Source: CATOSP01 sp965216155
GTDB lineage: Bacteria > Chloroflexota > Dehalococcoidia > Lucifugimonadales > UBA3495
Reading direction: 5' to 3'
Length of the DNA stretch: 64,000 bases
NCBI GenBank assembly: GCA_965216155.1
Contig: CBDCFD010000007.1
Coordinates: 1,364,001 to 1,428,000 of the forward strand
Shown here in pieces: positions 1 through 7,945 of the stretch. Positions within the stretch are counted from its first letter, which is position 1. Each line of letters starts with the position of its first letter. The position numbers and the translations under genes were made by a program. Below the pieces are notes generated by a model, which ran no database searches, was not told the origin of the DNA, and saw only the letters and a program-made list of their open reading frames with translations.

Positions 1-162
1 GCCAGTGCCTACCTCGATATCCCTGTATTGCAGTCCCGAAGGCGTTGTCGTAAGTTCTTCCATCTTGTCCCCCATGTCCTGATTGGAAGGTGTGGCCGTT
101 TCGGGCTGAGTACAAGCAATCACGAGAAACAACGCCAGCCCCAGGAAGAAACTCCATCGCAT
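1..162 (-). CDS. FKBP-type peptidyl-prolyl cis-trans isomerase lipoprotein (partial)
   Basis: The 54 visible codons start with ATG at 162 and run off the left edge. They begin with a lipoprotein signal peptide: Met-Arg-Trp, a hydrophobic stretch, then the lipobox VIAC with the lipidated Cys at residue 17. A polar linker follows, then TPSGLQYRDIEVGTG, the typical opening strand of FKBP domains. FKBPs isomerise X-Pro bonds; this one should be anchored outside the cytoplasmic membrane and help exported proteins fold. Most of the domain lies outside the window, so catalytic residues cannot be checked. The family call rests on the opening motif only but is distinctive. Confidence 0.75.
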   Translation of the reverse strand, partial: MRWSFFLGLALFLVIACTQPETATPSNQDMGDKMEELTTTPSGLQYRDIEVGTG

Positions 163-193
163 CGGCCTTACCCCCGCTAATTATGGCCTGAAG

Positions 194-202
194 ATTCTAG
201 CA
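194..202 (-). promoter_or_regulatory. Extended -10 promoter element (TGCTAGAAT) of the isomerase gene
   Basis: On the minus strand TGCTAGAAT lies 32 bases before the ATG at 162. The same TGNTAGAAT pattern precedes several other genes in this window (see 6769, 19199, 51837). No clear -35 box is visible at 16-18 bases. Confidence 0.4.
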
Positions 203-305
203 CAGTCCGCACGATGGAGACCGCTCAAGATGGACAAGCCCTCCCCCGCGACGTACTATTCCCGCGTGCAAATAAACGTGCCAATAAATCCGGAGGTGAA
301 TTCCA

Positions 306-854
306 ATGGTCCGTGTACCTTATGTAACCCGCGAAGAGCTGGACGCGGAAGGCCAGGAGATCTACGATACGATTCGAAGGGATAGGAATACCGACGAGGT
401 AGGTCTGCAGTTTCGAGCCCTGCTGAACAACCCCAAGGCCGCCGGCTACCTGACTTCAATGGGGGCGTCGCTTCGCTTTCAGAGTTCGGTGCCCGACAAC
501 CTGAAAGAGTTGGCCATAATCCTGACCGCCCGGGAATGGAACAGCGACATCGAGTGGACGGGCCACTCCCTAGCCGCAGCCCGCGCCGGTGTTAGCGACG
601 CTTCAATCGAAAGCATCCGGACCTACAAGACCGATGAAGTCCTCACCGTGGACGAAGCGGCTGTCGCCAAGTTCGTCCACGAGATGGTCCGCAATAAGGC
701 GGTCACCGACCAGACCTACGGCGCGGTCCAGTCGCTCCTGGGAGACCGGGGGGCCGTGGACCTGACGCTGACCGTGTCCTACTACAGCGCCCTGGCCCTG
801 GCGCAAATTGCGCTGGAACTGGAGATGGGCGAGGGACGGGTGTCCACCCTCTAA
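306..854 (+). CDS. Carboxymuconolactone decarboxylase (CMD/AhpD)-fold protein
   Basis: The 182-residue all-helical protein resembles CMD-family proteins, with the family core at about residues 60-100 (NLKELAIILTAREWNSDIEW followed by TGH). Classical AhpD proteins use a CxxC pair in this helix; here the positions hold Glu77, Trp84 and His87 and there is no Cys, so the AhpD peroxidase-reductase reaction is unlikely. The Cys-free branch includes decarboxylase-like and uncharacterised proteins. The start ATG at 306 follows a strong GGAGGTGA ribosome site. The gene overlaps the convergent amidase by 4 bases at the stop codons. Substrate unknown. Confidence 0.75.
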   Translation: MVRVPYVTREELDAEGQEIYDTIRRDRNTDEVGLQFRALLNNPKAAGYLTSMGASLRFQSSVPDNLKELAIILTAREWNSDIEWTGHSLAAARAGVSDASIESIRTYKTDEVLTVDEAAVAKFVHEMVRNKAVTDQTYGAVQSLLGDRGAVDLTLTVSYYSALALAQIALELEMGEGRVSTL

Positions 855-2368
855 CCCCGGGCGGCGCTTCTCTCGTAGGCGTCGGCGGCCCGCAACACCG
901 TGGCGTCGTCGCCAGTCTTGCCCACCAGCATCATCCCGATGGGAAGCCCCTCGGACGTGCCGCACGGGACCGTGATCGCCGGATGTCCCGTCACGTCGAA
1001 TGGACAGGTATTGGGGATCATCTCCAGGGCCCTGGCCGCGTATTCCTCGCGGCTGCAGTCTGGCTCGGGGATCCCGGTTGCCTTCAGCGGCAGGGTGGGC
1101 ATTACCAGCAAGTCAAACCGGCTGAGCGCGTCGTCGTAGGCCGCTTTTAGAGTCCTGGCCAGGTTTTGCGCCTTCGCATAGTAGTGGCCGTGGTAGTTGT
1201 CCTGCATATACTGGCCCAAGAGCACGACCAGCTTGGTCGTTTCCGACAGGTCGTTCGCCCGGCTGCGCCAACCCCGGGCGAACACGTCCAGCAGACTGGT
1301 GGTGTAGTGCCCCTTCCAGTTGGTTCCCATGCTGTTGCCGGCAACCATCAGCATGGTCGCACCCTCCACGGCGATGGCGCTCCAGACATGGTAACCGTCA
1401 AGGTGCCACGGGATGGATACCGGTTCGACCTGCGCTCCCAGACTCTCGAACGACCTGGCGGCAGCCATTACGGCTTCGTCCACATCTTTCTCAGACAGCC
1501 CCTCATGTCCAAACCCTTCCTGCAGGATGCCCAGGCGCAAACCTTGGACGTCTCCCGTCAAGGCCTGGCTATATGGCTGACCGGGAAGGCCCGCGGACTG
1601 TCTGGGGTCCAAACCATCCGGACCGGCAATGGCCTCCAACATCAAAGCGACGTCCGAGGTCGTTCGCGCCATCGGCCCCGTGTGGTCCAGGGTCAACTCG
1701 ATTGGGAATACCCCGGTGTAGGGGACGAGGCCGTAAGTGGGCTTCAGCCCGGCTATGCCGCACCAACTCGCCGGAATGCGGATCGAACCTCCCTGGTCGC
1801 CACCGATGGCCATGTCCACTTCGCCCGCTGCCACCAACGCCGCACTGCCGCTGGAAGAGCCTCCCGCGCTTCGGAGCAGGTTGGCCGGGTTTCGGACAGG
1901 CCCCGTATCCGATGTATGACTCCCTCCGGAAAAGCAAAGGCTTTCGCAGACCGCTTTGCCCAGGATATGGCCGCCTGACCCGAGGATGCGCGAGACGATC
2001 GTGGCGTCGGTCTCGGGGGTGTATCCTTCCAAGACGCTGGTCCCGTTCATCATCGGGATTCCGGCAACGCACACATTGTCCTTGATGGCGATGGTCTTGC
2101 CGGTCAGAATCCCGCCGGGGTCACCCTGGATGTCGCACCGCCAGTACCATGCGCCCAGCGGGTTTTGCTCCGGAGTTGGCCGGTATCCCGATGTCCGCGC
2201 AGTCCCGGCGGGTATGCCCGGCTCGGTCAACTGGTCAAGCCGGTGATAGGACTCCAGCATCGGGGTAATTAGACCCAGAAAGGACTCCAGGTCCGCCGGG
2301 CTCGGGGTAAGGTAGTAGTCCTCTGCAATGCGCCGCAGTTCATCCAGGGTCGGCGGTTTTACCGGCAT
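851..2368 (-). CDS. Amidase signature family amidohydrolase
   Basis: The 505-residue enzyme carries the Ser-cisSer-Lys triad of amidase-signature hydrolases: Lys96 in KTIAIKDN, the Gly/Ser-rich loop GGSSSGSAALVAAG at about 169-182, and the nucleophile Ser195 in GGDQGGSIRIPA. Such enzymes hydrolyse carboxamides in the cytoplasm; the substrate cannot be told from sequence. It is not GatA by context, since gatB and gatC are absent. The ATG follows an AGGAGGACAGAAT ribosome site and lies 25 bases after the SDR gene, so both probably share a transcript. It converges on the CMD-family gene. Confidence 0.9.
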   Translation of the reverse strand: MPVKPPTLDELRRIAEDYYLTPSPADLESFLGLITPMLESYHRLDQLTEPGIPAGTARTSGYRPTPEQNPLGAWYWRCDIQGDPGGILTGKTIAIKDNVCVAGIPMMNGTSVLEGYTPETDATIVSRILGSGGHILGKAVCESLCFSGGSHTSDTGPVRNPANLLRSAGGSSSGSAALVAAGEVDMAIGGDQGGSIRIPASWCGIAGLKPTYGLVPYTGVFPIELTLDHTGPMARTTSDVALMLEAIAGPDGLDPRQSAGLPGQPYSQALTGDVQGLRLGILQEGFGHEGLSEKDVDEAVMAAARSFESLGAQVEPVSIPWHLDGYHVWSAIAVEGATMLMVAGNSMGTNWKGHYTTSLLDVFARGWRSRANDLSETTKLVVLLGQYMQDNYHGHYYAKAQNLARTLKAAYDDALSRFDLLVMPTLPLKATGIPEPDCSREEYAARALEMIPNTCPFDVTGHPAITVPCGTSEGLPIGMMLVGKTGDDATVLRAADAYERSAARG

Positions 2369-2393
2369 ATTCTGTCCTCCTGGTGTGGGGCGT

Positions 2394-3173
2394 TTACCGG
2401 CGGGGAGCGCCGCCCAGATGTGACCCGGAATCTACCATGATGGTCTCCCCGGTGACATGCTCCGCCCCCTCCATGAGCCACACCACCGGGTCGGCTACGA
2501 TTTCCGGGTCGCCCGCGGCTTTGAGGGGAGACGTCTCGGCGTAGTTGTCGATGAAAGCCTGGTACCGGTCCTCGCCAAGGCCCTCCCGCCACCATCTGGT
2601 CTGCATGACGCCGGGGCATACCGCGTTAACCCTGATCTCGGGAGCCAACGCCCGGGCCAGGGATAGAGTCATGGTGTTGAGGGCCGCTTTGGACGCGGCG
2701 TAGGCGATGGAGCTCCCCGAGCCCGAGAAACCTGACACGGACGAGATGTTCACTATCGCGCCCTTTCCCTGCCGCTTCATGTGAGGCGTCACGGCCCGCA
2801 CCATCTGGTACGGCCCGATGACGTTCACTCCGAAAATCCGGTTGAAATCGTCGGCGGTCAGGGCTTCAAGATCGGCATGGGGCGCAATCTTGGACTGGGC
2901 GGCGTTGTTGACCAGCCCATCCACTCGGCCAAACCGTTCCATGGTCTCGGCGGCCATGCGGCGGCAGTCTGCGTCGTCGGAAACGTCCGCCCGGCACAGG
3001 AGCGCCTCGCCTCCCAGGGAACGGCAGGCTTCAGCGGTCGCGTTGGCCTCCGCCTCGCTCTTGGTATAGTTGATCACCACCTTCCCGCCCTTCGACGAGA
3101 GTCGCCTCGCAACCGCGGCCCCCAGCCCCGTAGCGGAACCGGTGATGATGAAGACCCCGCCTTCGATGTTCAT
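2394..3173 (-). CDS. Short-chain dehydrogenase/reductase (SDR)
   Basis: The 259-residue protein is a classical SDR. It has the cofactor loop TGSATGLG at 11-18, the NNAA motif at 89-92, Asn117, Ser144/145, and the catalytic pair Tyr158 and Lys162 in YAASK. These enzymes oxidise or reduce alcohol/carbonyl substrates with NAD(P)(H). It is the first gene of an SDR-amidase pair, which suggests one small catabolic or modifying pathway. The substrate is not predictable. Confidence 0.9.
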   Translation of the reverse strand: MNIEGGVFIITGSATGLGAAVARRLSSKGGKVVINYTKSEAEANATAEACRSLGGEALLCRADVSDDADCRRMAAETMERFGRVDGLVNNAAQSKIAPHADLEALTADDFNRIFGVNVIGPYQMVRAVTPHMKRQGKGAIVNISSVSGFSGSGSSIAYAASKAALNTMTLSLARALAPEIRVNAVCPGVMQTRWWREGLGEDRYQAFIDNYAETSPLKAAGDPEIVADPVVWLMEGAEHVTGETIMVDSGSHLGGAPRR

Positions 3174-3196
3174 GTTCGTCCTTTCGATGCAGTCCC

Positions 3197-3665
3197 TCAG
3201 TTGGTGATCACTTCTCCATCCATAAGCCTATCAAGGTACAGTTTAATAGTGTTAGCGGAAATGGAGAAGCCAATACCCTCGACACTGAGGCCCGAGATCT
3301 CGGAGGTTACTATCCCGACTACTTCGCCTTGCCGGTTTACCATGGGTCCTCCGCCGTTTCCGGGATTTACTGCGGAGTCAGTTTGAATCAACCGAAGATT
3401 GCGGCCCGAGTCGCGCCTGGTCGCTGAAACCAGTTTTCTCGTGACGCTTATGTCATCACGTCCGACCGGGAATCCAACCACCAGCACCTCTTGACCTAAC
3501 TTCAGATAGTCCAGCCACCCCAGTTTCAGGGAAGGAAGATCAGCAGCCTCAATAGTCACCACCGCGGGGCGGGTATCTTCACCCCCTTACATGGGCCGGG
3601 ATAACGCTAAGGATTTTGCCATTGGAAAAGACTCTGCACATGCTTGTGAACTCTGTCAGGGGAAT
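3197..3665 (-). pseudogene. Truncated, frameshifted HtrA/DegP-like serine protease
   Basis: The last 121 codons (3562 to 3197) encode the C-terminal half of a trypsin-like HtrA domain, including QTDSAVNPGNGGGPMVN. In active HtrA proteins this reads NSGGP; here the nucleophile Ser is Gly. Upstream in the same frame the similarity continues for a few codons (GEDTRPAVV) until a TAA at about 3589. A further piece (CRVFSNGKILSV) continues in another frame to about 3665 and then stops. The segment with the catalytic His is missing. Truncated start, frame change and lost nucleophile together indicate a decayed gene. Confidence 0.7.
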
Positions 3666-3753
3666 CGCCTTTTAGCCGGGCGACGGAGGCGCGAACGGGG
3701 AGGTTTCCAGGGGATAAAGGAGCAAACGGGCGCGGGAGCGCCGCCCGATTGCT

Positions 3754-4644
3754 CTACTGCCGGCGGCGCAATTCTTCCTCGAGCTGGCGTATTCTGGCCC
3801 GGTCCGCCTCTCGCGCCGCTTGCTCTGATTGCAGCGCGGCCTCGGCGTTCCGTCGGGCTTCCGCTTCGGCGTTGGCGCGGGTTTCGGCAGCGGCGGAGAG
3901 CGCTTCCGCGTCTTGACGGCCGGCGCGTTCGGCGTCCACAGCGCTCTCCGCATCCCGGAGGGCCCGGTCCCTATCCGCAATTATCCGGTCCCTCTCCGCG
4001 ACGGCGTCTACCAACTCCCCCATGTTGAGCCGGTATTCCCCGGCTGACGGGTCGTAGAAGCGGAGACGCCCTTTGTCCCAGCACAGGTCCAGCCCCAGGG
4101 CTTCGCTGCGCCCCCAGACCATCCCGTCGCCGTTCCGCTGCATCTCCACGCGCCGGTATTCTCCGGCTACCAGCGCTTCGCCCACCAGCGGCTCGCCGTA
4201 GTATTCGCCCCCTGTGGCGTCGAACCGCCAGTATTCACCTATGCCAAGCCGGGCGTAGATGTCCCGCTTGCGTCCCGTGTCCTCCGTGTGGGTGCTCTCG
4301 GACGCGATTTCCAGGGCGAAGTCGGGCGCCTTCCGCACCCGGCGCATGAAATACCCGTTGCGGCGCATTATCGCCTCGGTATCCACGCCGAAGGCGACGT
4401 AGCAGTCGGGGCGCACAATCCGCTGTTCCCCATCCTCTTCGTAGTAGATGGGAGTGTCGCCGCTGACCAGCGCCGCGGGCAGTCCGCGAAAGACCGTCTT
4501 GACGACCTCTATCGTTTCGGTGAAGTGGGGCAGTTGGTTCATGGCGTCGGGCAGCGGCACGATGTCGTCGGGGGCGTCGTCGTCGGGAATGACGATTCCG
4601 GGGGCGAGTTTCGGGCGGCTGCCCGGCGGCAACCTGGTACTCAC
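3754..4644 (-). CDS. Uma2 family (DUF820) putative PD-(D/E)XK nuclease with coiled-coil tail
   Basis: Residues about 40-190 match the Uma2/DUF820 restriction-endonuclease-like fold: VRPDCYVAFG carries the conserved Asp and DFALEIASEST the Glu of the active site, with RKRDIYARLGIGEYW after them. The last roughly 90 residues are Ala/Glu/Arg-rich with heptad spacing and should form a long coiled coil, as in many family members. Biological targets of Uma2 proteins are unknown; they are abundant in Chloroflexota and cyanobacteria. The gene stands alone between the HtrA remnant and the alcohol dehydrogenase. Confidence 0.8.
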   Translation of the reverse strand: MSTRLPPGSRPKLAPGIVIPDDDAPDDIVPLPDAMNQLPHFTETIEVVKTVFRGLPAALVSGDTPIYYEEDGEQRIVRPDCYVAFGVDTEAIMRRNGYFMRRVRKAPDFALEIASESTHTEDTGRKRDIYARLGIGEYWRFDATGGEYYGEPLVGEALVAGEYRRVEMQRNGDGMVWGRSEALGLDLCWDKGRLRFYDPSAGEYRLNMGELVDAVAERDRIIADRDRALRDAESAVDAERAGRQDAEALSAAAETRANAEAEARRNAEAALQSEQAAREADRARIRQLEEELRRRQ

Positions 4645-4816
4645 GGCAATCCTCCCGTGAGTCCGCCTGAGGCGGACCGGAGTTGGAATCGGGCCGCCTC
4701 CATGATAGCACGCTGGCCATGTTGCGGCTGCCCGGTTAAAATGCGATTGCGCTGTCCTAATTCGTGGGTTCTATGACTTCAGATGGATTTAGCCTCGATT
4801 CTCACGGATGCAGGGG

Positions 4817-5845
4817 CTACTTCTGCGGTTGAATAATAACCTTCAGCGAGTCGCGGGCTTCGGCGGTCAGCTTGAACCCCAGCCCGGCATCGGCAAGACC
4901 CAGGCGGTGGCTGATCATCTGCTCCACGGGCGCCCGGCCCGCGGAGATAAGCTCCAGGGCCGCGGCAAGGTCCGACGGGGCCGCCGCGTAGGTGGTCGTC
5001 ATCGTGATGTCATTCCGGAAGAAAACGTCGTTCACGCGCACCGGCAGGTCAATACCCGGATCAGTCGGCGCGAAGACCAGCACCGTCCCACCGCGCTCCA
5101 CCGATTCCAGGGCTTGGGTCAAGGCCGGGAGCGCTCCGGTACAGACAATTACCAGGTCGGCCAGCAAGCCGCCGTTTCGCTCCCGCACCCCGGCAGGAAC
5201 ATCTCCAGTGGCCAAAAGCCCATCCTCGGCTCCCAGCCTAACCGCCGTTCCCAACCGAGATTCCACCAGGTCGGTGGCAAGAATCCTCCCGGCGCCCAGC
5301 GCCCGTGCCAGCATAACGTGCAACAGTCCGGCAAGGCCGCTGCCGATAACGAGAACGCTCTGTCCCGGTTGCAAATTCGCGCGTCTCTGGCCCCGGTAGA
5401 CACAGGCCAGGGGCTCGGTGAACGCCGCTTCCTCGGAAGACAGATGGCCGGGTATCGGCAACGCGCCCCGGTCCACGTTGATTTGAGGTACGCGCAAGAA
5501 CTCCGCAAGCCCACCGGGATCGAAGTTGGTCTGTCTCAGGGTGTCGCAAACCGTGTGGCGTCCGCTAAGGCAGAAATGGCAAGCGTTGCAGGGCACGTGA
5601 TGGGTGACGACCAGACGGTCGCCCGCTTCGTACTGTGTAACTCCCTCGCCCGCCTCTACAACCGTGCCCGCCACCTCGTGGCCCAGCACCATCGGGGCCC
5701 GCTCAACGCGGTACCACTCCATGACGTCACTGCCGCACAGGCCGGAAGCGTCCACCCGCAGCAACAACTCGCCGGGTCCGATCCGCGGGACCGGCATCTC
5801 CTCGAGCCTCACGTCGTGATTGTTGTAGTACATCGCTACGCGCAT
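4817..5845 (-). CDS. Zinc-dependent alcohol dehydrogenase (MDR superfamily)
   Basis: The 342-residue protein has catalytic-zinc ligands Cys37 and His56-Glu57 (GLCGSD, GHEVAG) and the structural-zinc quartet Cys86, Cys89, Cys92 and Cys100. The Rossmann fold follows with VIGSGLAGLL near residue 165. Overall it resembles sorbitol, threonine or galactitol-type dehydrogenases, which oxidise secondary alcohols of polyols or amino acids with NAD+. The LsrF-like aldolase gene ends 65 bases upstream on the same strand, so the two probably form a small carbohydrate operon. Confidence 0.88.
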   Translation of the reverse strand: MRVAMYYNNHDVRLEEMPVPRIGPGELLLRVDASGLCGSDVMEWYRVERAPMVLGHEVAGTVVEAGEGVTQYEAGDRLVVTHHVPCNACHFCLSGRHTVCDTLRQTNFDPGGLAEFLRVPQINVDRGALPIPGHLSSEEAAFTEPLACVYRGQRRANLQPGQSVLVIGSGLAGLLHVMLARALGAGRILATDLVESRLGTAVRLGAEDGLLATGDVPAGVRERNGGLLADLVIVCTGALPALTQALESVERGGTVLVFAPTDPGIDLPVRVNDVFFRNDITMTTTYAAAPSDLAAALELISAGRAPVEQMISHRLGLADAGLGFKLTAEARDSLKVIIQPQK

Positions 5846-5909
5846 GTGTCAAACGGCTCCACGGGAGTTGAGTGCGAATCAAATGGGTCTTAATCCGGGT
5901 TGGCCGGAA

Positions 5910-6731
5910 TCACACCGGCACCGGCGCGACTCGCCCATCGCCGGCCCTGACCGTATTGAATATCTCTTGGGCTTCGTCGACGGTCCCGTTATGATGGACA
6001 AGGTGGCGCAGTGCCCGGATCATCGGCACGGGATGATCGCTCTGCCAGATGTTGCGGCCCAGGTTGATGCCGATCGCCCCGTTCTGCATCCCGTCATGGA
6101 CAAACTCCAGCACCTCTCTCTCGGTGTCGGCCTGGGGGCCTCCGGCCATAATCACCGGCACCGGACAGCCGTCAACCACCTTCTCGAACCCATCGGCACA
6201 CCAGTATGTCTTCACGACGCGGGCGCCGAGTTCGGCTGCGATGCGGCAGCACAGCGCCAGGTAGCGGGACTCCCTCTGTTCCAACTCCCTGCCCACGGCA
6301 GTGACGGCCATAACCGGAATCCCGTATTTTTCGCCCTCGTTGACCAGATTACCCAAGTTCAACAGGGACTGTTTTTCGTACTCGGTGCCAATGAAAAGGG
6401 AGATCCCGACGGCGGAAGCATTCAGCCGGATGGCATCTTCCATAGAAGTGGTGATTCCCTCGTCGGCCAGGTCATGCCCGACCATGCTGGTGCCGCCGGA
6501 AACACGCAGAACGATGGGCTTGGTGTTTGACGGGTCTATACTGGAGCGAAGGACGCCCCTCGTGACGAACAGCGCGTCGGCGTAGGGAAGAAGGGGCTCG
6601 GCGGTCTTCCCGGGTTGCTCCAGGTTCCTGGTGGGACCCTGAAAATACCCGTGGTCAATGGGCAAAAACATCGCATGTCCGTTGGGTTGGATCAGTTGCG
6701 CCATGCGGTTCGACATTCCCCAGTCCATCAT
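5910..6731 (-). CDS. LsrF-like class I aldolase/thiolase (DhnA family)
   Basis: The protein closely follows E. coli LsrF over its whole length: MDWGM at the start, LPIDHGYFQGPT (21-34), FVTRGVLRS, the catalytic Lys174 in RVVKTYW, and GRNIWQSDHP near the end. LsrF acts on the phosphorylated AI-2 breakdown product 3-hydroxy-2,4-pentadione-5-phosphate. The ATG at 6731 is chosen because GAGGTG precedes it and because E. coli LsrF has LDWGM at the same point; the longer open frame to 6899 is non-homologous. No lsrK, lsrG or transporter is nearby, so a different sugar phosphate is possible. Probably cotranscribed with the dehydrogenase downstream. Confidence 0.85.
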   Translation of the reverse strand: MMDWGMSNRMAQLIQPNGHAMFLPIDHGYFQGPTRNLEQPGKTAEPLLPYADALFVTRGVLRSSIDPSNTKPIVLRVSGGTSMVGHDLADEGITTSMEDAIRLNASAVGISLFIGTEYEKQSLLNLGNLVNEGEKYGIPVMAVTAVGRELEQRESRYLALCCRIAAELGARVVKTYWCADGFEKVVDGCPVPVIMAGGPQADTEREVLEFVHDGMQNGAIGINLGRNIWQSDHPVPMIRALRHLVHHNGTVDEAQEIFNTVRAGDGRVAPVPV

Positions 6732-6768
6732 CACACCTCGCCGTTGATTTCGTGTAATCGGTGATGAC

Positions 6769-6777
6769 ATTCTATCA
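6769..6777 (-). promoter_or_regulatory. Extended -10 promoter element (TGATAGAAT) of the aldolase gene
   Basis: TGATAGAAT on the minus strand lies 37 bases before the ATG at 6731. It matches the recurrent TGNTAGAAT pattern of this window. The -35 region is not convincing. Confidence 0.4.
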
Positions 6778-6817
6778 TCCGTTTTCGTAACCGCGCATGG
6801 ACTGGGCGAACTGCCCA

Positions 6818-6837
6818 AGGGCCTTTCGATTATGACC
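6818..6837 (+). repeat. 20-bp dispersed direct repeat, copy 1
   Basis: AGGGCCTTTCGATTATGACC occurs here and again, identically, at 13803-13822. Both copies lie in intergenic DNA upstream of a gene (lsrF-like on minus, M20 peptidase on plus). Exact 20-base identity is not expected by chance. Confidence 0.6.
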
Positions 6838-6920
6838 GCAACCGGCTCCATCGTCGTTCCAGCTTTCGCTGGAACCCGGAAATTCTCAGGTGTCTGCACA
6901 TGATTCTTAAGGAAGGGATC

Positions 6921-6974
6921 CTGGATTCCGGCTCAAAACCTGCCCCGTACTGGATACGGGGGCCGGAATGACGG
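6921..6974. repeat. Palindromic REP-like intergenic element
   Basis: ATTCCGGC at 6925 pairs with GCCGGAAT at 6962-6969, with an inner CCCCGTA/TACGGGG pair. A shorter relative, ATTCCGGCGTATGCCGGA, lies near 28350. These look like dispersed extragenic palindromes. Confidence 0.5.
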
Positions 6975-7114
6975 ATGGGGTAGTAGCGGCGCACAAGCTC
7001 CTTGATCCAAATAATCGAATGACCCTGGAACCGCACGCGAGGTAAGCTCCGGTTGCCGCCACCTTGACCGTCTGCTACTCTTACCCCTACTTATTCAACC
7101 CATCGAGGCGGGGA

Positions 7115-7861
7115 TTGACTGCGGAAACCCGGACACAGGCCGACCTATTCGTCACCTGCATAATCGACCAACTCTACCCGCAAGTTGGCGTTAGTGTGGT
7201 CCGCGTACTGAGGAAAATGGGAGTGAGAGTCGGGTTTCCCGCCGGACAGACCTGCTGCGGTCAACCCCTGTACAACTCCGGATATACGTCTCAGGCCCGC
7301 CGGCTTGCCCGCAGGGTGCTCGAGGAGTTTCGCACCAGCACATACGTCGTTGTCCCATCCGGCTCCTGCGCGGCCATGATGTCCAAGTTTTACCTAGACC
7401 TCTTTCAAGACGAACCTGAGACGCTGGGCCAGGCCCAGGAGTTGGCATCCAAAGTCTTCGAGTTCTCCCAGTTCCTCACTGACGTATTACAAGTCGAAGA
7501 CGTGGGAGCGACTTACGAGGGCGCTGTCACCTACCACCCCAGTTGCCACCTGCTGCGCGAGATGGAAATCCGGAGCGGACCCGCCCGTCTGTTGGCTAAT
7601 GTCCGCGGGGCTCGGGTGGAGGAGCTTCCCCAAGCCGAGGTCTGCTGCGGGTTCGGTGGCACATTTTCGGTAAAATACCCTCACATCTCCGAGGGGATGG
7701 TTGCCGACAAGACGGCCAACGTCGTAAGCACCGGGGCGGATACCCTGGTCTCCTGCGACATGAGTTGCCTGATGAACATCGAGGGCGCCCTCAGCCGTCA
7801 GGGGTCCACGGTCCAAGTCCGGCACCTGGCCCAGGTCCTGGATAGCACGAGTGACCAGTAA
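7115..7861 (+). CDS. lutA: L-lactate utilisation protein LutA (Fe-S oxidoreductase)
   Basis: The protein has the two cysteine-rich CCG modules of the LutA/YkgE and glycolate oxidase GlcF type: TCCGQPLYNSGY with SGSCAAMM, and YHPSCHLL with VCCGFGGTFSVKYP. With LutB and LutC it oxidises L-lactate to pyruvate in the cytoplasm. LutA homologues begin close to the VTC motif, so the start is placed at TTG 7115, preceded by GAGGCGGGG, giving 248 residues; an in-frame TTG at 7064 is also possible. First gene of a lutABC operon; no regulator gene is adjacent. Confidence 0.88.
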   Translation: MTAETRTQADLFVTCIIDQLYPQVGVSVVRVLRKMGVRVGFPAGQTCCGQPLYNSGYTSQARRLARRVLEEFRTSTYVVVPSGSCAAMMSKFYLDLFQDEPETLGQAQELASKVFEFSQFLTDVLQVEDVGATYEGAVTYHPSCHLLREMEIRSGPARLLANVRGARVEELPQAEVCCGFGGTFSVKYPHISEGMVADKTANVVSTGADTLVSCDMSCLMNIEGALSRQGSTVQVRHLAQVLDSTSDQ

Positions 7862-7873
7862 CTAGTGTCAGTA

Positions 7874-7936
7874 GCCAGTGGTCAGCGATCAGCCACTGGA
7901 AACCGGCCACTGGTCACCGGCTACTATTAAGGAGGT
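7874..7936 (+). repeat. Dispersed intergenic repeat carrying a ribosome binding site, copy 1
   Basis: The stretch runs from CCAGTGGTCAG through ACCGGCTACTA to AAGGAGGTAC, ending just before the lutB start. The same blocks in the same order lie at 47826-47875 before groEL. Inside it, CCAGTGG/CCACTGG are inverted and repeated. Confidence 0.55.
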
Positions 7937-7945
7937 ACTCAGCCA

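Noticed and set aside
4808..5893. A 361-codon plus-strand open frame
   Set aside because: It is antisense to the zinc alcohol dehydrogenase, whose zinc ligands are all in place.
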